Assembly: GCF_024494595.1 (NCBI RefSeq)
Contig: NZ_JANHDI010000010.1
Location: forward strand, 62,001 to 126,000
Source: Halobellus rarus
GTDB taxonomy: Archaea > Halobacteriota > Halobacteria > Halobacteriales > Haloferacaceae
Direction: 5' to 3'
Length of the DNA stretch: 64,000 nucleotides
Of this stretch, positions 42,151 to 51,187 are shown piece after piece (the first letter of the stretch is position 1; every line of letters begins with the position of its first letter). Below the pieces are notes generated by a model that saw only the letters and a program-made list of their open reading frames with translations, did no database searches and was not told the DNA's origin. The position numbers were made by a program, and so were the translations under genes.

Positions 42151-42622
42151 CGACCGAATCGTCTCGCTCGCCCGCATCGGGATCCTGATAGTCCCCCTCG
42201 TCGCTGCGGAGGACGAGCACCGGGGCCGGAGAGAGTCTGAGAACGCGCTCGGTCGTGCTCCCGAGGAGGTAGCGTTCGAGGCCGCGTCGGCCGTGACTGC
42301 CCATCACGACCAGGTCGGCGTCGACGGCCTCGGCCCGGTCGAGGATGGCCCGGTACGGCGCGCCGCGGAGGACGGCGGTTTCGACGTCGACACCCGACTC
42401 GCGGGCGCGGTCGGCGACCGCCGCGACGTGGCGTTCGGCCTCGGCCTCGTAGCCGTCGAGCAGGGCCTTCGTGTCGAGTTTGGCCGCGGAGAGCGCCTCG
42501 ACGTCGACGACGGAGACGACAGAGAGCGTCGCGTCGGCGTCCCGCGCGAGTCTGATCGCGTGGTCGGCGGCTGTCTCGCTCGGTGCGCTCCCGTCGACGG
42601 GCGTGAGGATCGTCTCGTACAT
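42143..42622 (-). CDS. Universal stress protein (UspA family)
   Basis: The 159-residue protein starts MYETILTPVDGSAPSETAAD and keeps the ATP loop VVMGSHGRRGLERYLLGSTT and the end VLRLSPAPVLVLRSDEG. The C-terminal tail DPDAGERDDSVDE is acidic. It is upstream of, and overlaps by eight bases with, truA. It is one of four Usp genes in the window and one of the two with an intact ATP-binding motif. Confidence 0.93.
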   Translation of the reverse strand: MYETILTPVDGSAPSETAADHAIRLARDADATLSVVSVVDVEALSAAKLDTKALLDGYEAEAERHVAAVADRARESGVDVETAVLRGAPYRAILDRAEAVDADLVVMGSHGRRGLERYLLGSTTERVLRLSPAPVLVLRSDEGDYQDPDAGERDDSVDE

Positions 42623-42705
42623 AGTCGTAGATACGGCACTGAGGGTAAAACAGCACCGTCGAGATCGGCGGTCCCTGCCTCTCGCCCAGCGTCGGTCCGC
42701 GGAGG

Positions 42706-44001
42706 TTACCTGAGATCCGCGAACGTCGGGGAGTCGCGGTCGCCGGGGAACTCCTCGACGGGGACGGTCGTCTGGTCGCCCGACTCCATGTCCTTCACCG
42801 TCACCTCGCCGTTCGCGAGGTCCTGCTCGCCGACGATCACGACCGTCTCGGCGTTGACGCTGTCGGCGTAACCCATCTGTGCGCCGAAGCTCCGGTCGGA
42901 GACGTCGGCCTCGACGACGTTCCCCGCCGCGCGGAGGTCGCGGGCGATCCGCGCGGCGACGTCGCGGGTGTCGCCGACGGTCAGAACGTAGTAGTCGGTC
43001 GTGAGCGCCTCCTCGGGCCAGACACCCGCCCGTTGACAGAGCAGCGAGAGCGGGGCGAGGCCGGGCGCGACGCCGACAGCGGGCGTGGACTGCCCGCCGA
43101 AGCTCTCGATGAGATCGTCGTAGCGGCCGCCGCCGAACACCGATCTGGAGATCTCGCCGGTCGAGTCGAAGCACTCGAAGACGACTCCCGTGTAGTAATC
43201 CAGCCCGCGGGCGGTCGTCAGCGACACCTCGCAGAACTCCCGCGCGCCGAAGTCCTCGGCGGCGGCGAGGACCTCGCGGAGGTTCTCGACCGCCGATTCG
43301 ACCTCGTCACCGCCGAACGCTGCGATCTCGTCGAGGTCGCCCGTCGTCACGAGGTCGTCGAACTCCTCCGCCTGTTCGTAGGCGAGTCCGGCGTCGGAGA
43401 GGAGACCGAGATACTCGGTCTCCTCGACCTTCGCGCGCTTGTCGACCGCCCGGATGGCCGCGTGGGTGTCGACGTCGGCGTCGAAAGATCTCAGCAGGCC
43501 GCCGAGGATGTCGCGGTGAGAGACCCGGAACTCGAAGTCCTCGCCCGTGAGTCCGAGGTCGGTGAGCGCGTCGGCCGCGAAGGCGAGGATCTCCGCGTCG
43601 GCCTCGGGCTCCGATGAACCGAAGATGTCCACGTTCGTCTGGTAAAACTCCCTGAATCTCCCTTGCTGGACCTGTTCGAAGCGCCAGAACGGCCGCGTCG
43701 AGTACCACTTGATCGGCTTCGAGAGCGCTTGCTGCTTGGCGACGACCATCCGCGCGACCGTCGGCGTCAGCTCCGGCGTCAGCGACACCTCGCGGCCGCC
43801 CTTGTCCTCGAAGGCGTACAGTTCCTCGACGATCTCCTCGCCGCTCTTGTCGACGTACATCTCCGTCCGTTCGAGCGCGGGCGTCGAGATCTCCCGGAAG
43901 CCGTAGCGCGCGGCGGCGTCCTCCAGCGTGTCGATGACCTGCCGCCGGGGGGTCATCTCCTCGGGGTAGAAGTCCCGAAAGCCCTTGAGTCGGTCGTACA
44001 T
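42706..44001 (-). CDS. hisS: Histidyl-tRNA synthetase
   Basis: The 431-residue class II synthetase attaches histidine to tRNA-His. Motif 1 lies in the GFRDFYPEEMTPRRQVIDTL region, motif 2 in RPFWRFEQVQQGRFREFYQT, and motif 3 near APGLAPLSLLCQRAG. The histidine-binding strand LDYYTGVVFECFD and GGGRYDDLIESFGG are intact. A C-terminal anticodon-binding domain follows (YYVLTVGDTRDVAARI). The ATG at 44001 gives MYDRLKGFRDF. The gene stands 83 bp downstream from the 3' side of none of the biosynthetic his genes; no such genes are near. Confidence 0.96.
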   Translation of the reverse strand: MYDRLKGFRDFYPEEMTPRRQVIDTLEDAAARYGFREISTPALERTEMYVDKSGEEIVEELYAFEDKGGREVSLTPELTPTVARMVVAKQQALSKPIKWYSTRPFWRFEQVQQGRFREFYQTNVDIFGSSEPEADAEILAFAADALTDLGLTGEDFEFRVSHRDILGGLLRSFDADVDTHAAIRAVDKRAKVEETEYLGLLSDAGLAYEQAEEFDDLVTTGDLDEIAAFGGDEVESAVENLREVLAAAEDFGAREFCEVSLTTARGLDYYTGVVFECFDSTGEISRSVFGGGRYDDLIESFGGQSTPAVGVAPGLAPLSLLCQRAGVWPEEALTTDYYVLTVGDTRDVAARIARDLRAAGNVVEADVSDRSFGAQMGYADSVNAETVVIVGEQDLANGEVTVKDMESGDQTTVPVEEFPGDRDSPTFADLR

Positions 44002-44120
44002 ACCCCGGGATTCGGCGGTGCCGCGCTTGAAACTGTTGAAGCGGGAGCGACGAGCGGCCGCTCTCCGATCGTCGCGGCCACGGCACGAGGTGGCGCTTCG
44101 GTAGCCACGGACTACGCCGT

Positions 44121-45002
44121 CTACGCCGCGATCAGACCGACGCCGACGACGGCGAGCGCGGCGGCGACGAGGCGGATCCCGAAGGAGTCCTCCCGGAGCA
44201 GGATCCCGCCGAGGAGCACCGCGACGACCGCCTGGGTGTTGATGATCGGCGACGCGATCGACGCCGGGACGGTCGAAAAGGCCAGCGACGTGACGTGCTC
44301 GCCGACCGCGACGCCGCCGCCCGCGAGGACGAACTTCGGCAGGGCGTCGCGGATCGGGACCCACTCGCGGGCCGCGAGCGGAAGGACCACGACGAGGACC
44401 CCGCCGAGCACCGTCGGGACCCACAGTTCCAGGGGGATCGCGAGTTCCTGCAGCGCGACTCGCTTGCCCACGTCGCTGACGGCGAAGAACGCCGCGCTCA
44501 GCAGGCCGAACTGCGCCGCCCGCGACGACGCCGCTTTCCGGATCGGATCAAGGAGCGATCCCGTCCGGTAGTTCGCGACGTACACCGCGAGCGTGGCGAC
44601 GACGACCCCCGTGATCTGGATCGGGGTGAGCCGCTCCTGCAGGAAGAGCACCTCTATCGGGAGGACGAACACGGGGACGATCTTGCTGATCGGCGCGACG
44701 TAGGAGACGTCGCCGAGACCGAGCGCCCAGAGGAACACGAGAAACGCCGCCGCGGTCGCGACGATCGTCCCGAGGACGAGCAGCCCCTCCAAGAGGCCGA
44801 ACCCCGAGAGCGAGGGGAGGTCAGCCGGGTCCGTGCGCCGCACCGTGAGCGGGAGATACCACAGAACCGCAGCGGCGTTGACGCCGACGGTCACGACCGT
44901 GCTGGGGTACTCCTCGAAGTACTGCTTGAGGACGAAGATGTACGTCCCCCAGACGAGCGCCGCCGCGAGAGAGTAGCCGATTCCGGGAGGGAGAGAGAAC
45001 AC
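44121..45002 (-). CDS. EamA/DMT-family transporter
   Basis: The 293-residue protein shows ten hydrophobic helices in two repeated halves of five, the DMT superfamily layout. The start MFSLPPGIGYSLAAALVWGT and the mid-repeat RAAQFGLLSAAFFAVSDVG each begin a half. It is probably an exporter or importer of small metabolites such as amino acids or sugars; no substrate is predictable. It lies on the same strand as, and 91 bp downstream of, the PP-loop gene. Confidence 0.88.
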   Translation of the reverse strand: MFSLPPGIGYSLAAALVWGTYIFVLKQYFEEYPSTVVTVGVNAAAVLWYLPLTVRRTDPADLPSLSGFGLLEGLLVLGTIVATAAAFLVFLWALGLGDVSYVAPISKIVPVFVLPIEVLFLQERLTPIQITGVVVATLAVYVANYRTGSLLDPIRKAASSRAAQFGLLSAAFFAVSDVGKRVALQELAIPLELWVPTVLGGVLVVVLPLAAREWVPIRDALPKFVLAGGGVAVGEHVTSLAFSTVPASIASPIINTQAVVAVLLGGILLREDSFGIRLVAAALAVVGVGLIAA

Positions 45003-45092
45003 GTTCGGAGGTGGCCGCCAACCGGAGAAATGTGTTCGGATTCGGTTTTCGGGGCGGCGCTCGACACCGGAGCGCGGCGTCGGTCCGAAGTG

Positions 45093-45692
45093 TCAACCGT
45101 CGTCCCGGAGCCCGCGGACGTAGGACTGTTCGTGCGCCGGAAACACCGATTCGACGGCGTCCTCACCGTTTCGCTCGGCGATCAGCGCTCGGAGCTCGGT
45201 CTCGTAGTCGCCCTTCGGGATCGTCTCGGACGGACCCGTCTCGACGGTCAGCGTCTCCTCGACGAGCCGATCGACCGCGTTCCGTCCCAGTCCCGCGAGC
45301 GGCGAGAGGTAGTCGACGCCGTGTCTGTCTTCGAGGCTCTGCGCCTGCGCCCGCGAGATGGTCGGGACTCGGTCGTCCCGGCGGCTCCCGTCGGCGACGG
45401 CCTGGAAGTCGAGTTCGGCCACGGTTTCGAGCGCGTGCTCGTGGACGCGCTGGATGCCGTTCCGGGGGTAGCCGTCGTCGATCATCTCCTCGACTGCCGC
45501 CTCGGCGACGGAGCGGTCGAGGTCGACGGCCTCGAACGAGTAGCCGAGGCGGTCGGCCGCGGCCTCGGCGTGCTCCCAGTCGTCTGTGACGCCGAAGCGG
45601 CCGGTCACGAGCGTCACGTCGTAGAAGGAGTCGAGAAACAGCGCGGCGAGCGTCGAGTCCTTCCCGCCGCTGTAGAGGAGCGCGAGATCCAC
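45093..45692 (-). CDS. PP-loop ATP-pyrophosphatase-like protein (DUF7411-like)
   Basis: The 199-residue protein starts MDLALLYSGGKDSTLAALFL, the PP-loop SGGKDS that binds ATP for adenylation. Later HEHALETVAELDFQAVADGS and RRDDRVPTISRAQAQSLED provide conserved charged residues. Related enzymes include tRNA thiolases and diphthine-ammonia ligase. Haloarchaeal members beside S19e and PDCD5 are usually labelled alpha hydrolase or DUF7411. Seven bases separate it from the PDCD5-family gene, so this is part of that operon. Substrate unknown, with an RNA-linked role likely from context. Confidence 0.85.
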   Translation of the reverse strand: MDLALLYSGGKDSTLAALFLDSFYDVTLVTGRFGVTDDWEHAEAAADRLGYSFEAVDLDRSVAEAAVEEMIDDGYPRNGIQRVHEHALETVAELDFQAVADGSRRDDRVPTISRAQAQSLEDRHGVDYLSPLAGLGRNAVDRLVEETLTVETGPSETIPKGDYETELRALIAERNGEDAVESVFPAHEQSYVRGLRDDG

Positions 45693-45699
45693 GGTTCCG

Positions 45700-46059
45700 C
45701 TACCGCCGACGGATGTCGAAGCTCTTCGATTCGGGCTGCAGTTCGCGGAGCAGGTCCTTCATCTGGTCCTCGTCGATGCGGTCCTGAATCCGGCCGCTCT
45801 GCGCGAGGGCCACGACCTGCTTTTTCACCGACTCCGCGAAGTCGGGCTTCGACATCTCGACGGCGTTGAGCCGCTGGCGCGCGCCGTCGGTCAGATACTG
45901 CTTCAGCATCGCTTCCTGTTTGGCCTCCGCCTGCTGGCGGGCGGCCTCCTGTGACTCGCGGTTCTGCCCGCCCTGTTGCCCCTCGGCCTGGTCGCGGAGC
46001 TCCTGCATCTTCTTTTCGCGCAGTTCCTCCAGTCGGTCGTCGTCGGGGGTTCCACTCAT
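45700..46059 (-). CDS. PDCD5-family DNA-binding protein
   Basis: The 119-residue protein has a long charged helix ([20 protein letters not shown], then a Gln/Glu/Ala-rich stretch) and the triple-helix core beginning [20 protein letters not shown]. It closes with [13 protein letters not shown], as in archaeal PDCD5 homologues. Archaeal members bind DNA or associate with ribosome-related genes. It sits between S19e and the PP-loop gene on the same strand, a conserved archaeal arrangement. Confidence 0.92.
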   Translation of the reverse strand: MSGTPDDDRLEELREKKMQELRDQAEGQQGGQNRESQEAARQQAEAKQEAMLKQYLTDGARQRLNAVEMSKPDFAESVKKQVVALAQSGRIQDRIDEDQMKDLLRELQPESKSFDIRRR

Positions 46060-46127
46060 CGTCGTAGGATTCTGTCGCGGCGCTAAAAACGGTTACGTCG
46101 TTCGGCCTCGACGCGCGAATCTGCGCG

Positions 46128-46583
46128 TTACGCGTAGCGTTCGAGTTCCGGCCGGTCGAGATCCGCGAGCACGTCGTCCGCGGCGTTGTCGAGGAAGCTC
46201 TGCCCCTCGCTGGTGATGCGGCGGCCCTGGCCCTTCGCCGTCTCGACGAGGCCCTCCTCTTCGAGCTGTTGGAGCGCCGTCCGGATGATCTTCTTGCTGC
46301 CGGGCGCGGAGCTGTTTCCGGAGACGCGGTAGCGGGTGGAGCCGCGCTTGCGGCCGCCGTACTCCGTGGAGAGCCGGTCGACGCCGATCGGGCCTTCCTT
46401 GGCGACCTTGCGGAGCAGCGACGCCGCGCGGACGTGCCAGAAGTCGTCCTGTTCGGGCGGGAGTTCGCGGGTCTGTCCGGTCTTGGCGAACTCGATCCAG
46501 TCGGGCTCCTCGATTCGATCCGCGAGGCGGTCGGCGACGTCCTCAATGAGGGCGTCGGCCGGAACGTCGTAGACGCTTACCAT
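46128..46583 (-). CDS. rps19e: 30S ribosomal protein S19e
   Basis: The 151-residue protein starts MVSVYDVPADALIEDVADRL and contains FWHVRAASLLRKVAKEGPIG, YGGRKRGSTRYRVSGNSSAP and KIIRTALQQLEEEGLVETAK, all standard S19e sequence. It is a component of the small subunit head needed for 16S rRNA maturation. The ATG at 46583 was taken; a GTG two codons upstream is possible. It heads the S19e-PDCD5-PP-loop cluster. Confidence 0.96.
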   Translation of the reverse strand: MVSVYDVPADALIEDVADRLADRIEEPDWIEFAKTGQTRELPPEQDDFWHVRAASLLRKVAKEGPIGVDRLSTEYGGRKRGSTRYRVSGNSSAPGSKKIIRTALQQLEEEGLVETAKGQGRRITSEGQSFLDNAADDVLADLDRPELERYA

Positions 46584-46716
46584 ACGCACTGATTCCCGTC
46601 CGCGTCGTTTAAAGCCATCGTATCGGGCCTACGACGCGTGAGACGGTTCCTCAGTCGATTCGGGAACGGGCGTCGTCGGAACCCGGGGCAGGTTCGGAGC
46701 AGCCCCGAAACGGCAG

Positions 46717-47766
46717 TCATCCGCCGTCGGATCCGATCCCGAGGCCGGATCCGAGCCAGCCGACGACGATCCCGCCGAGGATCGTCGGGATCCAGTAGAC
46801 CGCTCCCCGGAAGATGACCACCGCCGCCACCGCGACCGGCTCCGAGACCCCTGGGAGCGGCGCGGCGAGCAGCAATAGTACCAGAACCGTCTCGATGCCG
46901 CCGGCCCCGCCGGGAAGCGGCGTCACGCCGGCGATGGCGGCGATGGGGACGACGATCAGCGCGATCGAGAGCCGCACGTCGACGCCGATGGCCGCGAACG
47001 ACAGCCAGAGCGCGATCATCTGACAGAGCCATCCGAAGCTGGACGCGCCGAGCGCGAGCGCCAGCCCTCGCGGGTTCGATGCGACCCGTTCGATCGCCCG
47101 GAAGAACCCGTTGATGCGCTCTTCGATCCCTTCGGGCGTGGGCACGGGGACCCGAGGGAGCCGGTCGGCGATCGCCCTGATAACCGGCGTCAGCGCGTCG
47201 ATGACTCGGGCTTCGAGCCGGTAGCGTCGCGTCCAGCCGAGGTAGACGGCCGTCGGGACGATCACCGCGAGGGCGACCACCGCGCCGATCGCCGCGAGGA
47301 GGTTCTCGTTGGCTCCCAGGGCGACCTCCGAAGCGAAGTACCCCGCGCCCGCGAGTGCGAGCGTGATCGACGGCACGAAATTCAGCGTGTCCACGCTGGC
47401 GATGGCCGCGAGGCTCCGCTCGTACTCGGCGTCGGCCGCCCGGGAGATCAGATACGCCGTCACCGGCTCGCCGCCGGCCTGCCCGAACGGCGTGATGTTG
47501 TTCGAGAACGTCGCGCCCGCGAAGACGAGAAAGGACGTTCCGTACGAGAGGTCGACGCCGAGGACGTCCAGGACGGTGTTCAGAGAGACGCTCCACGCCG
47601 CGAGCCACGCCAGCGTCGCGAGGACGACGAGGGCGACGTACCCGGGGTCGGCGCTCTGGAGCGTCGCGAGGAGTTCGTCGACGCCCGCGAAGTAGAACAG
47701 GAGCGCGAAGACACCGACGGCCGCGAGGAACCCGAGCACGGTGGCGCGAAGGTTCTCGCGGGCCAT
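46717..47766 (-). CDS. Flippase-like membrane protein (UPF0104/LPG synthase TM family)
   Basis: The 349-residue protein starts MARENLRATVLGFLAAVGVF and has about eight hydrophobic helices. Family blocks are visible: FLVFAGATFSNNITPFGQAGGEP, abbreviated here as SNNITPFGQAGGEP, and VTPLPGGAGGIETVLVLLL. The family includes the membrane part of lysylphosphatidylglycerol synthases and AglD/AglR-like archaeal proteins involved in lipid-linked sugar handling. The role in this organism is not determined. It diverges from thiL; a tandem CCACCGCCA repeat lies between. Confidence 0.88.
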   Translation of the reverse strand: MARENLRATVLGFLAAVGVFALLFYFAGVDELLATLQSADPGYVALVVLATLAWLAAWSVSLNTVLDVLGVDLSYGTSFLVFAGATFSNNITPFGQAGGEPVTAYLISRAADAEYERSLAAIASVDTLNFVPSITLALAGAGYFASEVALGANENLLAAIGAVVALAVIVPTAVYLGWTRRYRLEARVIDALTPVIRAIADRLPRVPVPTPEGIEERINGFFRAIERVASNPRGLALALGASSFGWLCQMIALWLSFAAIGVDVRLSIALIVVPIAAIAGVTPLPGGAGGIETVLVLLLLAAPLPGVSEPVAVAAVVIFRGAVYWIPTILGGIVVGWLGSGLGIGSDGG

Positions 47767-47822
47767 ACCCGGGGGTAGATCCGTCCGGCAATCAAGCCAT
47801 CGAAACCGACCCAAAGCAGCGA

Positions 47823-47858
47823 CCACCGCCACTACCGCCACCACCGCCACCACTGCCG
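47823..47858. repeat. Four imperfect 9-bp tandem units
   Basis: CCACCGCCA, CTACCGCCA, CCACCGCCA and CCACTGCCG follow each other in the gap between the flippase-like gene and thiL, with degenerate continuation to about 47875. It is a low-complexity microsatellite; no coding or regulatory role is evident. Confidence 0.85.
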
Positions 47859-47944
47859 TCGCCTCCGCATCCACCGCGGCCCGTCCGAGCGAGACCCCCC
47901 GGACGTGACGCCGACTTTTTGCCCGCCCGGAACGCACGAGCGCT

Positions 47945-48817
47945 ATGGACGAACGCTCGGCGCTCCGACGGCTCGCGGCCGCGCTCCCGGCGGCGGGCGA
48001 CGACGCGGCCGTCGTCGACGGCCTCGTCGTGACGACGGATATGCTCCACGAGTCGACGGACTTCCCGGCGGGGACGACCCGGTACACGGCGGGCTGGCGG
48101 GCCGTCGCTGCGTCGCTCTCGGACGTCGCCGCGATGGGGGCAGCGGCGACGGCCGCGGTCGCCGCGTACGCCGCGCCGACGCTCGACGAGGCCGAACTCG
48201 ACGCCTTTCTCGACGGGGCGGTGGACGTCTGCGAGGCGGTCGACGCCGAGTACGTCGGCGGCGACCTCGACACGACGAGCGAGTTCACGGTCGCGACGAC
48301 CGCGCTGGGAGAGACGGACGCGCCGGTGCGCCGCTCCGGCGCGAACGTCGGCGATGTCGTCTGCGTAACTGGCGCACTCGGTCGAACGGCGGCGGGACTC
48401 CACGCGTTCGACGCCGGCGACGCGGAGCGCGGAAACGCGCTCTTTCAGTTCACCCCCCGCATCGCTTCGGGCCTCGCGCTCGCCCCGCACGCGACCGCGA
48501 TGATGGACTCCTCGGACGGCCTCGCGCGGTCGCTCCACCAGCTCGCGGAGGCCTCCGACGTCGGCTTCGACGTCTCCTGGGACGCGGTCCCGGTTCACGG
48601 CGCCGTCGATCGCTACGCCGACGACGAGGCCGACCGTCGGTCGATGGCGACCACCGTCGGCGAGGACTTCGAACTCGTGTGTACGCTCCCGGCGGACGCC
48701 GTCGACGACGCACGGGCGGACTCGCCCGTCTCTCTCTCGATCGTCGGCGACGTCGTCGAGAGCGGGATCCGTCTCGACGGCGACCCGCTCGCGGACGAGG
48801 GATACACTCACGAGTGA
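47945..48817 (+). CDS. thiL: Thiamine-monophosphate kinase
   Basis: The 290-residue protein phosphorylates thiamine monophosphate to thiamine diphosphate. The metal and substrate motifs are GDDAAVVDGLVVTTDMLHES, GWRAVAASLSDVAAMGA, GGDLDTTSEFTV, and MMDSSDGLARSLHQLAEAS, all of the PurM/ThiL fold. VGEDFELVCTLP is the C-terminal signature. The N-terminus is short (MDERSALRRLAAAL), as in haloarchaeal members. No other thi gene is adjacent. Confidence 0.95.
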   Translation: MDERSALRRLAAALPAAGDDAAVVDGLVVTTDMLHESTDFPAGTTRYTAGWRAVAASLSDVAAMGAAATAAVAAYAAPTLDEAELDAFLDGAVDVCEAVDAEYVGGDLDTTSEFTVATTALGETDAPVRRSGANVGDVVCVTGALGRTAAGLHAFDAGDAERGNALFQFTPRIASGLALAPHATAMMDSSDGLARSLHQLAEASDVGFDVSWDAVPVHGAVDRYADDEADRRSMATTVGEDFELVCTLPADAVDDARADSPVSLSIVGDVVESGIRLDGDPLADEGYTHE

Positions 48818-48871
48818 GACGGGATCGGAAGTTACCGAGGATTCTTATTTCCGCCGGCCGAGCGACGACGT

Positions 48872-49300
48872 ATGTCCTCCAGACGCCCGTTTATCGACGT
48901 CGAGAGCGGGACGCTCGACAGGAGTCAGATACTCGTAGAAGCCGTCCCACTGGCCAGGCTCGTGCTGTACGTCGGTCTGATCGCGCTCGTTCCCTTCGCG
49001 CTCGCGTTCTTCTTCGGCGGGTCGATCGTGGGGACGCTCCTGGCCGCCGTCGGACAGTTCGTCCTCGCGGTCGGGGCGGGGATCGTCCTCATCTACGTGG
49101 TCGTTCGCGGCATCGACATCGCCGGTGTGTCTCGACTGGACGGCGACAGCAGCGTCCCGCGGCGCAGTAGTGGCGAGCGCGAGCACCCGGACGAGCCCCG
49201 CTCAGACGGACATCACTTCGACCGGGACGAGCAGGAAACAGAGCGCGCCGAGCGCGAACGTCGCGATCCCGACGGCGATTCGGACGGATCCGAGCGGTGA
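48872..49300 (+). CDS. Small membrane protein with charged tail
   Basis: The 142-residue protein starts MSSRRPFIDVESGTLDRSQI. It has two hydrophobic helices, LVLYVGLIALVPFALAFFFG and VGQFVLAVGAGIVLIYVVVR, then a disordered charged tail (EQETERAERERRDPDGDSD). The last 99 bp overlap the 3' end of the convergent site-2 protease gene. The tail has no earlier stop, so the overlap appears real. Function unknown. Confidence 0.72.
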   Translation: MSSRRPFIDVESGTLDRSQILVEAVPLARLVLYVGLIALVPFALAFFFGGSIVGTLLAAVGQFVLAVGAGIVLIYVVVRGIDIAGVSRLDGDSSVPRRSSGEREHPDEPRSDGHHFDRDEQETERAERERRDPDGDSDGSER

Positions 49301-50341
49301 GTCGTCGACGGGGTTCGCCGGCCCCTTGAACGCGACCACCGCCGAGAGCAGTCCCCAGAAGCCCCACAGGCCGACCGACTCGTTCAGCCCGTAGCCGAGC
49401 ACGTAATGGAGGTAGGCGGCGAGACCGAACAGCACGGCGGGGACGACCGCCGCGATGCGTTCCTGGGACTCGCCCACCATCGCCCGGAGGATGTGTCCGC
49501 CGTCGAGTTGGCCGACCGGGAGGAGGTTCAACACGGTGAAGAACATCCCCACCCAGCCCCCGATGATCACCGGATTGACTGCGACGGCGGGTTCGGAGTA
49601 CTCGGTCGGCCGCCCCAGGACCCCCGCGATGAGGTCCAGAAGCGGCGGGTTGTTGAAGACGATCACCTGTCCCGTTCCCTGAATCGCCCACTCGGGAACC
49701 GTGATCGGCGGGAGCGAGAGGCCGATCGCGGTGACGACGACCGTCGCTGCCAACCCCGCGAGCGGCCCCGCGACGCCGATGTCGAACAGCGCCCTCCGGT
49801 CGGGCATCTGCCCGCGCATCCGGATGACCGCGCCGAGCGTCCCGAACGGGAAGATGAACGGGAGCACGTACGGCAGCGACACGTCGACGCCGTGGTATCG
49901 GCCCATCGCGTAGTGGCCGAGTTCGTGCGTCGCGAGGACGCCGAGCACGGCCGCGGTGAAGGGCCAGGCCTGTAGCACGACCAGCGGGTTAGCGAGCAGT
50001 TCCGAGAGCGGCGTGTAGTACCAGGTCAGCGATCCGACGAGGAGCGTCGAGACGACCGTCGCGAGGAACAGCCCGAGGTTCTTCCAGGGGATTCCGTCGA
50101 TGCCCTGGCTGACGGGGCGAGCGATCACGACGTCCTCGCGGCCGCCCCGCGTGCTCGCGACCTGTATCTCGTAGCCCGCCTCGCGGAACGCTCCCCACAC
50201 CTCCCGCACCAGCATCCGCTCGGGTACCAACGACTCGCCGTAAAAGAGCAACCGGTCGTCGTCGCGGCGGGTCTCGCGGAGGTGAAAGACCGACTGCAGG
50301 GCCTCGATCGGCGGTTCGGCCGCCGAGTCCGGGGAATCCAT
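49202..50341 (-). CDS. Site-2 protease family membrane metalloprotease
   Basis: The 379-residue protein has a soluble N-terminal domain of about 100 residues, then six or so membrane helices. The zinc motif THELGHYAMGRYHGVD lies near residue 155 and the second ligand motif LNLLPVGQLDGGHILRAM near 278. VLPFIFPFGTLGAVIRMRGQ and FDIGVAGPLAGLAA are also family sequence. It cleaves substrates within the membrane; the target is unknown. The ATG at 50341 (MDSPDSAAEPPIEALQSVF) is preferred over the longer open frame. Overlaps the preceding convergent gene by 99 bp. Confidence 0.92.
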   Translation of the reverse strand: MDSPDSAAEPPIEALQSVFHLRETRRDDDRLLFYGESLVPERMLVREVWGAFREAGYEIQVASTRGGREDVVIARPVSQGIDGIPWKNLGLFLATVVSTLLVGSLTWYYTPLSELLANPLVVLQAWPFTAAVLGVLATHELGHYAMGRYHGVDVSLPYVLPFIFPFGTLGAVIRMRGQMPDRRALFDIGVAGPLAGLAATVVVTAIGLSLPPITVPEWAIQGTGQVIVFNNPPLLDLIAGVLGRPTEYSEPAVAVNPVIIGGWVGMFFTVLNLLPVGQLDGGHILRAMVGESQERIAAVVPAVLFGLAAYLHYVLGYGLNESVGLWGFWGLLSAVVAFKGPANPVDDSPLGSVRIAVGIATFALGALCFLLVPVEVMSV

Positions 50342-50567
50342 CGGAACACCGTACGAGATACGACCGGATAAACGCCACGACGGGGGAACGACGGGACCCC
50401 GCGCAGGCTTCGGTCGGACCAATGCCGATAGAGAGACGGCGAGCGGAGTGACGATGTCGAGAAACGAGGGGCTATACGAGAAATCTCCGGCAGAAGGGGG
50501 AATTCTCAGGGCGGTGCGAAGACGGTACACCGCGTCGGGATCGTTCGGGCGGCGATACAGGACGCGC

Positions 50568-50837
50568 TCAGGCCGTGTCCTGTGCGGGTTCGATCCGCCA
50601 CGTGGTCGCACTCGTGTACGACCACTTCTCGACGGTCAGCTCGGAAGCGGAGTCGCTGAGTTTCACCATCAGCGCGCCGATCTCTTTCGGGGAGAGGCCG
50701 ACCTCGTCGGCGATGAACTTCGATTTGAAGTACATCTCGCCGTCCTGCGCCTTCGTGAGCAGGTACGACTTCAGCCGCTCCTCTTTGGACATCTCGTCGC
50801 TGGCGGACTCGGTGGAGGGTGTCGCGGTTGCGCTCAT
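50568..50837 (-). CDS. DUF7123-like winged-helix protein
   Basis: The 89-residue protein has a disordered start (MSATATPSTESASDEMSKEE) and a compact domain including MYFKSKFIADEVGLSPKEIG, a clear helix-turn-helix, and ELTVEKWSYTSATTWRIEP as a wing. It matches my memory of DUF7123. It is probably a DNA-binding regulator. A Shine-Dalgarno-like GAGGTGA lies six bases before the ATG, and TTTATATA lies 37 bp upstream, so the transcript has a short leader. Confidence 0.82.
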   Translation of the reverse strand: MSATATPSTESASDEMSKEERLKSYLLTKAQDGEMYFKSKFIADEVGLSPKEIGALMVKLSDSASELTVEKWSYTSATTWRIEPAQDTA

Positions 50838-50873
50838 CTATGTCACCTCGATCCTGCCTTGTCGTCGGGAGAG

Positions 50874-50881
50874 TATATAAA
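50874..50881 (-). promoter_or_regulatory. TATA box for the DUF7123-like gene
   Basis: TTTATATA (minus strand) is 37 bp upstream of the ATG. Initiation about 26 bp downstream would give a leader of around 12-15 nt that just includes GAGGTGA, a ribosome-binding site, which is uncommon in haloarchaea. Confidence 0.6.
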
Positions 50882-51187
50882 CGGAGGAACGTTAGGGGGA
50901 ATTCGGCTCTATTTACTCGTCGTAGACCGTTTAACCGATACTTCAGTGGCGAGGGAAATTCTTTTAGAAATTTTATAACCGTCTCTAAGTGTTTATTTCT
51001 AAGTATTATATATTGAGTTAAAAACCCGAGGACCGGCGGTTATTCGGGCGTTTTGCACCCCGAGATGAAGCAACAATCGCCGTGAAACCGACGGCGCGCG
51101 GTCGTCGCATCGTCCGAGAATTCTCGCTCAGGGACGTACGTCCGACAGTGTCAGTGGTGGTCGAGCGGCGGTAGACCGCAAACGTTG

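Noticed and set aside
50448-50978. Plus-strand open frame antisense to the DUF7123-like gene
   Set aside because: Antisense to a small gene with its own TATA box and ribosome-binding site; translation shows no domain.
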